Part shown: one piece after another, positions 56,296 through 64,000 of the stretch
Layout: each line of letters starts with the position of its first letter
Numbering within the stretch: position 1 is the first letter of the stretch
Source: Candidatus Calescibacterium sp.
GTDB lineage: Bacteria; Calescibacteriota; Calescibacteriia; Calescibacteriales; Calescibacteriaceae
Length of the DNA stretch: 64,000 nt
Assembly (NCBI GenBank): GCA_025060505.1
Contig: JANXBU010000009.1
Span: 15,319-79,318, forward strand
Direction of reading: 5' to 3'
Position numbers and translations under genes: made by a program
Notes under the pieces: model-generated
Told to the model about the DNA's origin: nothing
Seen by the model: only the letters and a program-made list of their open reading frames with translations
Database searches by the model: none

Positions 56296-57300
56296 TCAGC
56301 ATATACGAGGAAGTATGTCTCCTTTCAGGCTTTCAAGAACTCGCCTTGTTCCAATTCTCGTCAAAAGATATACTTTTGCTACGTTTGTGCTTTTGACTTT
56401 TCCTATAACAGTCGCGTCTTTTCCAAGAGGATGCGATCTTAGATATTCAAGAACCTTCTCGGCTTGACTCTTTCCAACAACCAAAACAGCTCTTCCCTCG
56501 CATGCTGAATATATCGGATCTATTCCGAGAACCTCGGATGCATTTCTCACCCACTCTTTCATGGGTAAATCTTGCTCATATACCTCTATTTCAACCCCGT
56601 ATTTGCTACATATTTCGTTCAGTAGAGTAGCAACTCCCCCGCGTGTTGCATCCCTCACGAACTTGATCTGGTCAAATCTATCCAGAGCTCCGAGTATAAG
56701 GTCAGTCAGATTGCTGAGATCTGATTTGACTTCATCATCTGTCTGAACACCTAATCTTTCAAGCATGATATAAAGCCCGTGCTCACCTATTCCGCCAGTA
56801 ACTATTATCAGATCATTCGGTTCTATTTTTCTGTTTCTCCAATCTCTGTGTTTCTCAATTACACCAATGCCTGCTGTGTTTATAAATATTTTGTCTGCTT
56901 TGTTCTTTTCTACAACCTTTGTGTCTCCAGTTATAACTTTGACTCCTGATTCATTACATGCCTGCGAAATCGAAGCAAGAATTCTCCTGAGATCAGCTAC
57001 AGGGAATCCTTCTTCAATGATGAAGCTAAGAGATAAAAAAAGAGGTTTTGCTCCAACTACACAAAGGTCGTTCAGAGTTCCAAAAACAGAAAGTCTTCCT
57101 ATATCACCATTCTTGAAGAATATGGGACTTATGACATATGAGTCTGTGGTCAGAGCAAGCCTTTCCGAGAGTTCAAAAACACCTGAATCAAGAAGCTCAT
57201 TGAGTATAGGATTTGAAAGATATTTGATGAAATCCTTTTCGATCAGGTTCCTCATTGCATCGCCGCCGCTTCCGTGTGCCATAAGTATTATATCCTGCAT
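56296..57300 (-). CDS. hypE: Hydrogenase maturation factor HypE
   Basis: HypE dehydrates a carbamoyl group, received from HypF, to a thiocyanate on its own C-terminal Cys and hands CN to the active-site Fe on HypCD. The 334-residue PurM-like ATPase has MAHGSGGDAMRNLI, TDSYVISPIFF, VITGDTKVVEK, GGIGEHGLYI and RDATRGGVATLLNE, and ends precisely in the required PRIC, so the functional Cys is present. GAAGGAGGG precedes its ATG. It is 92 bases after hypD. Confidence 0.95.
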   Translation of the reverse strand: MQDIILMAHGSGGDAMRNLIEKDFIKYLSNPILNELLDSGVFELSERLALTTDSYVISPIFFKNGDIGRLSVFGTLNDLCVVGAKPLFLSLSFIIEEGFPVADLRRILASISQACNESGVKVITGDTKVVEKNKADKIFINTAGIGVIEKHRDWRNRKIEPNDLIIVTGGIGEHGLYIMLERLGVQTDDEVKSDLSNLTDLILGALDRFDQIKFVRDATRGGVATLLNEICSKYGVEIEVYEQDLPMKEWVRNASEVLGIDPIYSACEGRAVLVVGKSQAEKVLEYLRSHPLGKDATVIGKVKSTNVAKVYLLTRIGTRRVLESLKGDILPRIC

Positions 57301-57392
57301 AAATTCCCTCCTTCTTAACTTCTGTTTTATTCCTTAATCTTTATAAATACTTCTGATCTCTGAAACCTTTCTTTGCAGGAAAAAACGCCAGT

Positions 57393-58496
57393 TCAGGAGT
57401 TTTCATAAAGATAGTATGCTGCGCATGTTCCCTCGGAAGATACCATACACGGACCTTTCGGATTTGTTGGAGTGCAAACTTTGGCAAAGAGCGGACACTC
57501 ATAAGGTTTCAGCACACCTCGCAGAACCTCACCACACCTGCAAGCGGTTTTTCTCACCTTCACAGGTTCATCAAGAGCAAATTTCTTTCTTGCATCAAGA
57601 TGTGAGTACTTGGGTTTGAGTTCAAGACCACTTTTGGGAATAACGCCAAGTCCTCTCCAAACTGAATCTGAAACATCAAAAACCTCATCTACAAGATTCT
57701 GAGCGAAGACATTTCCCTCAGAAGAAACGCTTCTTGTGTATGTGCTGAAAACACCGTATTCTCCGTTTTTTATTTTTTTCATAAGAAAGTAAATCCCGTA
57801 GAGTACATCTTCTGGTTCGAATCCCATGATAACAAAAGGTATCTTGTAGTTTTTGAGGTATTCTTGCCATCTTTTTATTCCAACGATGGTGGAAACATGT
57901 CCCGGCCCGATTATCCCGTCTAATTTTATTTCTCCCGCATCAAGTAGAGCTTTCATGGCCGGCGGTGTTAGCTTGTGCAGAGAAAGATAAAAGAGATTCT
58001 CAACCCCGAGTTCAACAATCTTTTTGATTGTGTAAGCGAGAGACGGTACGGTTGTTTCAAAACCAATACCTACCATAACATAGTTCTTTTGTGGATTTTG
58101 AAGAGCAATCCTTATAGATTCAAGAGGACTGTACACAACTTTTACTTCTTTTCCTTTTGCACGCAGATGGTTTAAACTTCCGTTGCTACCTGGAACATTC
58201 ACAAGATCACCAAAAGTTATAACACCAAGATCATATTTTTCTGCTATACCTATCAGATAGTCTATATCTTCATCTGCTGTAACGCAGACAGGACAACCCG
58301 GACCGGATTTGAGCTCAAGATTCTTTGGCAGAATACTTCTTATACCATATCTTGATATTTCACGAGTGTGGGTTCCACAGAATTCCATTATCACATACTC
58401 TCCGTCTTTTGCAAGATCATGTATTTTCTGAACAATAACCTGAATTTCTTCTGGTCCTAACTTTGTAAGATTTTTTATGTAGGATAAATTACTCAT
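57393..58496 (-). CDS. hypD: Hydrogenase maturation factor HypD
   Basis: Start chosen at ATG 58496 (MSNLSYIKNL), which follows GGGAGGTG and overlaps the hypC stop by 8 bases; a longer frame to 58526 is unlikely. HypD carries a [4Fe-4S] cluster and the Fe(CN)2CO unit. Motifs: MEFCGTHTREISRYGIRSIL, SGPGCPVCVT, GFETTVPSLAY, GPGHVSTIVG, MGFEPEDVL and the C-terminal cluster Cys in ACRCGEVLRG, CPLFAKVCTP and GPCMVSSEGTCAAYY. Full family length (367 aa). Confidence 0.96.
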   Translation of the reverse strand: MSNLSYIKNLTKLGPEEIQVIVQKIHDLAKDGEYVIMEFCGTHTREISRYGIRSILPKNLELKSGPGCPVCVTADEDIDYLIGIAEKYDLGVITFGDLVNVPGSNGSLNHLRAKGKEVKVVYSPLESIRIALQNPQKNYVMVGIGFETTVPSLAYTIKKIVELGVENLFYLSLHKLTPPAMKALLDAGEIKLDGIIGPGHVSTIVGIKRWQEYLKNYKIPFVIMGFEPEDVLYGIYFLMKKIKNGEYGVFSTYTRSVSSEGNVFAQNLVDEVFDVSDSVWRGLGVIPKSGLELKPKYSHLDARKKFALDEPVKVRKTACRCGEVLRGVLKPYECPLFAKVCTPTNPKGPCMVSSEGTCAAYYLYENS

Positions 58497-58713
58497 TGAT
58501 TTGCACCTCCCTTCTGATTGATTCAAGGAGAAATTCCGCTTCCTTTTCTGAAAGAATTGAGATGGAGAATCCAGCGTGAACTATTACATAATCACCTTCT
58601 TTTGCTTCCGGAGTCAGAGCAGTGCATATTTCAAGCTTACTTTTTCCCATGTCAACTACTGCGGTTTCGTTATCTTTTTTCTGTATTATCTTCATAGGTA
58701 CACCGAGACACAT
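58489..58713 (-). CDS. hypC: Hydrogenase maturation chaperone HypC
   Basis: The 74-residue protein starts MCLGVPMKI, keeping the essential Cys2 that binds the Fe(CN)2CO unit and the large-subunit precursor. GDYVIVHAGFSISIL matches the family barrel. Its start shares a base with the hypF stop (TAATG), and GGAGGTG lies upstream, so it is translationally coupled. hypC also overlaps hypD. Confidence 0.96.
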   Translation of the reverse strand: MCLGVPMKIIQKKDNETAVVDMGKSKLEICTALTPEAKEGDYVIVHAGFSISILSEKEAEFLLESIRREVQINE

Positions 58714-60644
58714 TATACTTTCACCTCCTCCAGAGCTCCGTTGAGCTGTCCCAAAGCAATTCCACTGTCGTTTGGCGGAACATTCCTATGAAAATATATA
58801 TCAAAATCCCTGAACTTCTTCAGTATCGTGTAGCAGAGAATTTTGTTCTGAAAGACGCCTCCGGAAAATCCAACTTTGTTTATGTTATGTTTATCTCTTA
58901 GGATCAGAGCTACCCTGTAGATAGACTCCACAATTGTGTTGTGGAACATACGAGCCAAATCTGAGTAGTCATTTTTATCTCTGAGCTCAATGATTGCCCT
59001 GAATGTCTCAAGCATATCTATGTATATCATTGAGCCGTTTTGATGGTGAATCTCAAAGGGTAGATATTTTTCTGTTTCCGATTTTGTCGCCAGATTTTCA
59101 AGTTCAATAGCTGCCTGACCAGAAAAGGCTATCTTATGATCTTCCTTGATTTTCAGTAAAACAGCAGCAATATCAAAAAGTCGTCCGACAGAAGATGTGT
59201 AAAAAACATTTGTTTCTGTGCTTATCTGTTTCATAACTATGTCTTTTTGCAATTTGTTGACCTGCTTGAAAAGGTCTATTTTTTCTGGGAGATACTTTGA
59301 AACATAGGAAAGTGCGATAAAAACTGGGTTTTCAATAGCGGAATCTCCTGCAACAATGGGTATGTACTTGAAGTGCGCAACTCTTCTGAGATCAAGAAAA
59401 TCTCCTATGAAGACCTCTCCTCCCCATATCTTTCCATCCTCACCGTATCCTGTTCCATCAAACGAAAAGCCTATGATCTTACCATCTATTTTTCTATCTA
59501 AAATCAGAGAGTATATGTGTGCTTTGTGATGTTGTATTTGTTTGAGCGGAACACCTTTTTGTTCTGCGAGCTTTTTAGCAAGCTTCGTTGAAAGGTAATA
59601 CGGATGAAGATCACAGACGACAACTTCGTAGTCAGCCATACGAACTAGATCATCCACGAGTTTCTCGTATGCTCCATATACGTGTGCGTTCAGAAGATGC
59701 CCCAATCTTGTTGATAGGAATATCTTTTTGTTCTTTGAGATACACACTGAGCTTTCAAGCTCAGGCCCAAGACATATACAGTCTCTGAATTTGTAGTTGG
59801 ATTCAAAAAAATTTCCGACTCTTCCTAAACCTCTTCTCGTTGGAACTCCAAGATCGTTGTAGACCACAGAGAAATCCTGTATGTTTTTGAACTCAAGATT
59901 GTTCAGAAAAATTTTCACATAACTTGAAAATTTCTCTAAAACTTCCTGATCTGATGTATATGGACTTTCCGAAGATATATTCACACTGGAAAAAACCAAA
60001 GGGAAATCAATAAAGCTGAAAATAAGAACGAAGAAAGGATCGTTTGCAAAAGAAACACCCAGATAATTTCCCTGAGCTATGTTAGAAGCTAATTTTGATT
60101 TTGTGTATCTTATTACGCTTATATCAAATGAGACCGGATTGTTTATATATTCGTTTGTATCAACAAATTTTCTGAGCATATCGGGATTCTTGAACATAAC
60201 AGGGAGAGGTTTGAATGTTTTCTTCACTTTTCTCAGGTAATCAACACTTTTTTCGTTTGTAGCATCACAGAGAAAATAGAACATACTGGAAGTTTTGAGT
60301 ATGATGACCTGGCCTCCTGAAAGAAGCTCTGAAATGTAAGAAAAAATATCATAGTAGTTAGAGTATTTTTCCGTGTTCATTTTCGGACCACATTTTGGGC
60401 AAGAGATAAAAGCGTATCTATACCTTCTTGGGATCAATTCGTTGTTGTACTGAATTTCACATTCGCTACATATCTTGAAAAACGGCTTTGCATCTGTGTA
60501 TCCAGTTGAGTAAAAAGAACCACAGTTATTACATCCTATGAACGGATAAAAATATCTTCTGGAAGATTTGTCAAAAAGTTCCTTCAAGCAATCTGTACAT
60601 ATTGGTCTGTCGTAATTTGGATTCACTGGTACTAAACCCTTCAC
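58713..60644 (-). CDS. hypF: Carbamoyltransferase HypF lacking the acylphosphatase domain
   Basis: HypF makes carbamoyl-adenylate and transfers the carbamoyl to HypE. This 643-residue version starts (GTG 60644) directly at the zinc-finger region: four CxxC pairs at C16/19, C38/41, C59/62 and C82/85. A YrdC-like domain (about 95-270; CDATNEKSVDYLRK, KPLPVMF) and a Kae1-like domain follow (HHKAHIYSL, GFSFDGTGYGEDGKIWGGE, YTSSVGRLFDIAAVLL, GFSGGVFQNKIL). The usual N-terminal acylphosphatase domain of about 90 residues, with its VQGVGFR motif, is missing; an in-frame stop lies shortly upstream. Parts of the YrdC domain also differ (KTSSMFYF for the usual KGLGGFHL). It starts 448 bases after the protease gene. 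Confidence 0.9.
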   Translation of the reverse strand: MKGLVPVNPNYDRPICTDCLKELFDKSSRRYFYPFIGCNNCGSFYSTGYTDAKPFFKICSECEIQYNNELIPRRYRYAFISCPKCGPKMNTEKYSNYYDIFSYISELLSGGQVIILKTSSMFYFLCDATNEKSVDYLRKVKKTFKPLPVMFKNPDMLRKFVDTNEYINNPVSFDISVIRYTKSKLASNIAQGNYLGVSFANDPFFVLIFSFIDFPLVFSSVNISSESPYTSDQEVLEKFSSYVKIFLNNLEFKNIQDFSVVYNDLGVPTRRGLGRVGNFFESNYKFRDCICLGPELESSVCISKNKKIFLSTRLGHLLNAHVYGAYEKLVDDLVRMADYEVVVCDLHPYYLSTKLAKKLAEQKGVPLKQIQHHKAHIYSLILDRKIDGKIIGFSFDGTGYGEDGKIWGGEVFIGDFLDLRRVAHFKYIPIVAGDSAIENPVFIALSYVSKYLPEKIDLFKQVNKLQKDIVMKQISTETNVFYTSSVGRLFDIAAVLLKIKEDHKIAFSGQAAIELENLATKSETEKYLPFEIHHQNGSMIYIDMLETFRAIIELRDKNDYSDLARMFHNTIVESIYRVALILRDKHNINKVGFSGGVFQNKILCYTILKKFRDFDIYFHRNVPPNDSGIALGQLNGALEEVKV

Positions 60645-61092
60645 ATATAATTTATTTTCGTTTTATTAATTTAAAAAATAGGACGAAAAAACTGCGTTAG
60701 TTCTTCAAAATCATCCTCAATAATTTTTTCTCTATTCAGTAAAGAAAATAATAGCAAGTAGATTTAATAAGCTTGGGCAATTTTATCGTTTCAATCTCTT
60801 GACAGCTGAGTATAGAATCCTTAAGAATAACTTTTTCTGCTGCAAACATCTGTAATTCGTAAAAGTATAAACGGGAATAAAGGTTCATTATTGTATCTCA
60901 AGAAAACTCTGATAGCAAAACCGCCGAGAGTTTTTGAATTTCCTTGAATCAGCGTAGCCGAATTTTTGATAATGCACATAAGAGTAAGAACAATTCCCTG
61001 ATTCCTATTCTTCATCAATCCTCAGTTCTGGTAAAAATCTGAATGAAATGATTGATAAAGAGTAGAACTGAAATGAACAAGAAAATCTGGCT
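60645..61092. other. 448-base gap inside the hydrogenase operon
   Basis: It separates the protease gene from hypF. A minus-strand frame at 60821-61018 (65 codons, starting MMKNRNQGIVLTLMCIIKN) resembles nothing I know. No acylphosphatase motif was found in any minus frame, so the missing HypF domain is not simply frameshifted here. A promoter for hypF could lie in this gap. Confidence 0.45.
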
Positions 61093-61542
61093 TTATAATC
61101 TTGCCAGAAGGTCTTTGAGTAGTTCATAAGCTCTTTTCAGGTTTCTTTCAGCTTCCTGAGATATCTGATTCCCGTAGTCAAAATCATATCCTCTTATTTC
61201 AATCAGAAATCCAACGAGCTTCGGGTTGTACATAGCCTTTGCGAATGAGAATATATCTTTGCAAGAAATACCATGAGATAGAGCCCCGCTGACTGATTTC
61301 TCAGAAAGCTCGTAAATAACGCACTCATCAGCAGAAGTTGATGCATCTACAAATATTACAACATCGTACTGTGCTATTTTTTCGGCGATCTGTATATCGG
61401 GGAAATCAAGGCAGAGCTTATCAAGATTTTTATTATCAAACCTTCTGACAAATTCTGGTCCCAGAGCGTCATCTTTTCTGAGCTCATTTCCAACTCCAAC
61501 AAGTAATATCTTTTTTTTATCCATGAGAAAATTCAAGCTCAC
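61093..61542 (-). CDS. Hydrogenase maturation protease (HoxW/HycI family)
   Basis: This endopeptidase trims the C-terminus of the large subunit after nickel insertion. The 149-residue product (GTG start; ATG at 61524 gives 143) has GVGNELRKDDALGPEF, with the nickel-sensing Glu and Asp, VIFVDAST with the second Asp, and LSHGISCKDI with the His ligand. The stop of hoxH lies about 50 bases before its start. Confidence 0.9.
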   Translation of the reverse strand: MSLNFLMDKKKILLVGVGNELRKDDALGPEFVRRFDNKNLDKLCLDFPDIQIAEKIAQYDVVIFVDASTSADECVIYELSEKSVSGALSHGISCKDIFSFAKAMYNPKLVGFLIEIRGYDFDYGNQISQEAERNLKRAYELLKDLLARL

Positions 61543-61590
61543 AGCTACAGCACAAATTTTATAACAAGAATCGTCTATAAGACAAGTTCT

Positions 61591-63039
61591 TTACTGAAAT
61601 TCTCTTGTTATTGTGTTTATGAGATTTTTTCTGTGATCGTATATTTGAATTATCATCGGCATCTTTCCTACTGCGTGAGTTGAGCAAGAAAGACATGGGT
61701 CATAACATCTTATACCTCCTTCGATGAGGTTGAGAGATTCTTCCTTAACATTTTTTGGGTCAAGGAATTTTTTAGCTATCATCTCAACGGCTTTTGACAT
61801 TGCCCAGCTGTTGTGTCCAGAAGCTACAATAAAGTTGCTTTTGAGGATTGTGCCTTTTTCATCAACCCAGTAGTGATGAATCAAAGTTCCTCGCGGTGCC
61901 TCTATTACTCCTATTCCCTCCTCTTTCTCCACCTTTCCTTTGACAAATACCTCCTTGCTTAGGATTTGGCTATCGGCAAGTATCTCCTTTACTCTTTCCA
62001 AGCAGTGTATAACTTCTATCATTCTCGCATAGTGGTAGTAAAAAGAAGGATGTATGGGTTTGTAGTTGTTGATCTGCCTGAAATATCTGAGTTCATCAGA
62101 GGCTTTTTCTGTTGGCATGTTCTTGCAAACGTTTAATCTTGAAAGCGGTCCGACTCTATATACTCCTTTTGGGTATCCGAGATTCTGGAGAAAAGGAAAC
62201 TTGAGATAGCTCCAATCTTCTATAAATTCCTTTATATATTTATGGTATTCTGTTTGGTCAAATTCAAGAATCGTGCTTCCGTTGTGGTCTATGACTTTGA
62301 GCTTTCCATCATAGACTTCCCAGTCTTCGTTTTCGTTCACCATGCTGAGGAAGTTAGTTTGGAAATTTGCATATTCCTCAACGAATGTTTTGTTTTTGTC
62401 TATGTAGTCCTTTATGTATTTGAGTCCATCCTGAGCGTATGAGATCATTTGGTCTACCTGATAAAGTAGTTCGTCTCTATACTTTGGATTGAGTGGTGCA
62501 GACATTCCTCCGGCTATGATATTTTTTGGATTTATACGAGCTCCTGAGATATACTCTATGATTGTTTGGCCGAATTTTCTGAGCTTTACTCCTTTTATGG
62601 CGAAGTCTGGATACTTTTGAACCAAACCTGATATGTTTCTGATAGATGGTTCTGCACCCCATCCTAAAAGTAGATCGGGAGCAGCGAGATAAAAGAAATG
62701 CAAAGAATGCGACTGAATTATCTGCCCGAGATGAACAAGAGTTCTGAGGAGTTTTGCTGTGTATGGTATCTGAACATTTATTATCATATCACCAGCTTTG
62801 GCAGCACCGAGTATGTGACTGATCGGACAAATACCGCATATCTTCGCTGTTATTATAGGAGCTTCTTCAAAATACCTACCTTCTATGAACTTTTCAAAGC
62901 CTCTGAACTGATCTACATGAAACAGAACTTTTTCTATTTCGTTTTTCTGATCAAGGTGAATAGTTATCTTTGCATGTCCCTCTATTCTTGTGACAGGATA
63001 TATTGTTATTTTGCTATCTGTTGTTTTTCCGTTCTGCAT
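61591..63039 (-). CDS. hoxH: NiFe hydrogenase large subunit (HoxH type)
   Basis: Holds the NiFe centre. The L1 motif is RIEGHAKI plus KICGICPISH with the first Cys pair; the L2 motif is DPCLSCSTHAVGKMP with the second pair. About 25 residues follow the His cleavage site, to be removed by the protease. The DPCLSCxTHAxG form is that of group 3 (NAD(P)-linked, cytosolic) enzymes. 482 residues, standard for HoxH. Starts 12 bases after hoxY. Confidence 0.94.
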   Translation of the reverse strand: MQNGKTTDSKITIYPVTRIEGHAKITIHLDQKNEIEKVLFHVDQFRGFEKFIEGRYFEEAPIITAKICGICPISHILGAAKAGDMIINVQIPYTAKLLRTLVHLGQIIQSHSLHFFYLAAPDLLLGWGAEPSIRNISGLVQKYPDFAIKGVKLRKFGQTIIEYISGARINPKNIIAGGMSAPLNPKYRDELLYQVDQMISYAQDGLKYIKDYIDKNKTFVEEYANFQTNFLSMVNENEDWEVYDGKLKVIDHNGSTILEFDQTEYHKYIKEFIEDWSYLKFPFLQNLGYPKGVYRVGPLSRLNVCKNMPTEKASDELRYFRQINNYKPIHPSFYYHYARMIEVIHCLERVKEILADSQILSKEVFVKGKVEKEEGIGVIEAPRGTLIHHYWVDEKGTILKSNFIVASGHNSWAMSKAVEMIAKKFLDPKNVKEESLNLIEGGIRCYDPCLSCSTHAVGKMPMIIQIYDHRKNLINTITREFQ

Positions 63040-63051
63040 GTTTCAGTAGAT

Positions 63052-63588
63052 CTATTCGTAGGAAAGCAATTTTCCTTTTAGTTCTGGTTGTTTATCTTCA
63101 AGCAATTTAGATAGAACCTCATATATAGCATCTGCTGATGGAGGACAGCCTGGAATATAGTAATCTACTTTCACAACTTCATCAACAGGTTTGACCTTTT
63201 CAAGGAGCTTGCTTATATCCTCGGAGCTTGGTATGTTTTTGTTGTAGTTGGTTTCAGCATCAGAATATGCTCTTTTGAGTACTTCTTCGGTAGAATATTT
63301 GTTTCTCATTGTGGGCACTCCGCCGAAAACAGCACAGTCTCCTATTGCGACAATGACTTTGCACCTTTCTCTCATCATCTTGACTTCTTTTTCTTGTGTG
63401 TCAGTAGCAACAGAGCCTTCTATTATTCCGATATCAACTTGTTCGCTCGGTGTTTTAAGATCTGTAAAAGGACTTGCATCAAAAACCAAACCTTTTTGTA
63501 TCAGATCAACAAGTCTTTCATCCATATCTAACATAGACATATGACAGCCTGAACAACCTTCACACCATATAGTTGCAACTCTTTTCAT
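63052..63588 (-). CDS. hoxY: NiFe hydrogenase small subunit (HoxY type)
   Basis: Carries the proximal [4Fe-4S] cluster: WCEGCSGCHMSMLDMDERL at the N-terminus, AIGDCAVFGGVPTM and the C-terminal PGCPPSADAIY. The MLDMDERL sequence is characteristic of HoxY. At 178 residues it has no signal peptide and no medial or distal cluster domain, as expected for a cytosolic group 3 enzyme. It is the first gene of the operon; TAATAT with an extended TGc lies 6 bases before ATG and there is no Shine-Dalgarno. Confidence 0.94.
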   Translation of the reverse strand: MKRVATIWCEGCSGCHMSMLDMDERLVDLIQKGLVFDASPFTDLKTPSEQVDIGIIEGSVATDTQEKEVKMMRERCKVIVAIGDCAVFGGVPTMRNKYSTEEVLKRAYSDAETNYNKNIPSSEDISKLLEKVKPVDEVVKVDYYIPGCPPSADAIYEVLSKLLEDKQPELKGKLLSYE

Positions 63589-63594
63589 AAAAAT

Positions 63595-63600
63595 ATATTA
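63595..63600 (-). promoter_or_regulatory. Candidate extended -10 of the hydrogenase operon
   Basis: On the minus strand TGCTAATAT is followed by 6 bases and the hoxY ATG. The TG one base before the hexamer fits an extended -10; no -35 was found. It implies a leaderless operon mRNA. Confidence 0.4.
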
Positions 63601-63791
63601 GCAAGAAGCATATAGGTGAATTTATTAACAAATAGAGCTTGGATTCGGTGTTGTCCAAACAAAAAGTCTTTTTTGCGCTGATTAGAAAACAATGTAAAGC
63701 TCAAAACTCAAAATATTTCTTCTGATTATGACGAAGCAAAATAAAAGGTATGAAGAGGCAAAATAAAATGTAAAAAGACAATAGAAGAAAT

Positions 63792-64000
63792 TCAGAGTTT
63801 ATGCCATTCAAAGTTTATGATATTTCTTTTTTCTGCACTGAAATCTATTCCTATCAGGTATATCTCCTTGAAGTTCTTGTACTTCTCCCAGTATCTCTTT
63901 GATCTTATCTGCTCAAGTGCTTTTGGCTCCGAACCCTCCATCTCCACTACCTTGAACTCAAATATGTAACACCTTCCCCCAAACCTCACTGTTAAATCTA
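63792..64000 (-). CDS. C-terminal end of a second AAA/PD-(D/E)XK nuclease family protein (partial)
   Basis: The frame runs off the window edge (DLTVRFGG is readable to base 64000). It matches the last piece of the broken gene at 30170-31712: CYIFEFKV with the nuclease core, LEQIRSKRYWEKY, EIYLIGIDFSAEKRN and NFEWHKL. This copy shows no frameshift in the visible part. Whether the full gene is intact cannot be seen. Confidence 0.8.
   Translation of the reverse strand, partial: DLTVRFGGRCYIFEFKVVEMEGSEPKALEQIRSKRYWEKYKNFKEIYLIGIDFSAEKRNIINFEWHKL

Noticed and set aside
60821-61018. 65-codon minus-strand frame inside the hydrogenase operon
   Set aside because: No recognisable motif and no clear Shine-Dalgarno. 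It is not the missing acylphosphatase domain of HypF: IQGNSKT lacks the required VGFR.

Overview
The window is 64 kb of bacterial DNA. It is AT-rich except for the rRNA/tRNA block, which is strikingly GC-rich. Genes are dense, on both strands and in short operons. Signs of a Gram-negative envelope are an LptB-type ATPase, an LpxH-type phosphoesterase, an MsbA-like exporter, an Lgt-like protein, a periplasmic cytochrome c and several lipoproteins. GC-rich stable RNAs in an AT-rich genome suggest a thermophile, and the NiFe hydrogenase suggests H2 metabolism. I cannot name the phylum from sequence alone. No CRISPR array, insertion sequence, prophage or replication origin was seen.

Layout. 1-3.6 kb: the end of a Fis-type regulator, a degenerate Ser/Thr kinase with a PEGA tail, thiE, a tyrosine-phosphatase-like gene preceded by an unlisted 43-codon gene, and an exported solitary TraB/VirB10-like domain. 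3.8-6.9 kb: a large lipoprotein with MopE-type Asp/Cys repeats. 7.8-23.5 kb: mostly metabolism, with a GMC-like flavoprotein, an anion transporter, cobT, two AMP-forming acyl-CoA ligases, an AidB-like acyl-CoA dehydrogenase, a GH38 lipoprotein, an ABC exporter, a rhodanese and alr. 23.6-33.3 kb: yggS, aconitase, an oligopeptide permease, TetR plus acyl-CoA dehydrogenase, a frameshifted AAA/PD-(D/E)XK gene, and a nitrilase-like lipoprotein lacking the catalytic Cys. 33.4-46.5 kb: ftsK, an Lgt-like/lipoprotein/membrane trio, lptB, cytochrome c, an MBL hydrolase, an lpxH-like gene, a phosphohexomutase, a second GMC oxidoreductase, tRNA-Leu, a FIST protein and fliL.

47.1-51.8 kb is an rRNA operon on the minus strand (16S, tRNA-Ile, tRNA-Ala, 23S), with long processing stems and no recognisable 5S. 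After an MsbA-like exporter, 54.4-63.6 kb holds one minus-strand hydrogenase operon: hoxY, hoxH, protease, hypF, hypC, hypD, hypE and a hoxE-hoxF fusion. It is a bidirectional NAD(P)-linked NiFe hydrogenase with most of its own maturation machinery. HoxU, HypA and HypB are not in the window, and HypF lacks its acylphosphatase domain. The window ends in a second AAA/PD-(D/E)XK family gene.

Expression. Many operon-leading genes have no Shine-Dalgarno sequence but have a -10-like hexamer 6-9 bases before the start codon. Operon-internal genes (hypC, hypD, hypE, the 37.3 kb membrane protein) carry good GGAGG sites, and the 16S anti-Shine-Dalgarno is intact. This suggests leaderless mRNAs coexist with classical initiation.
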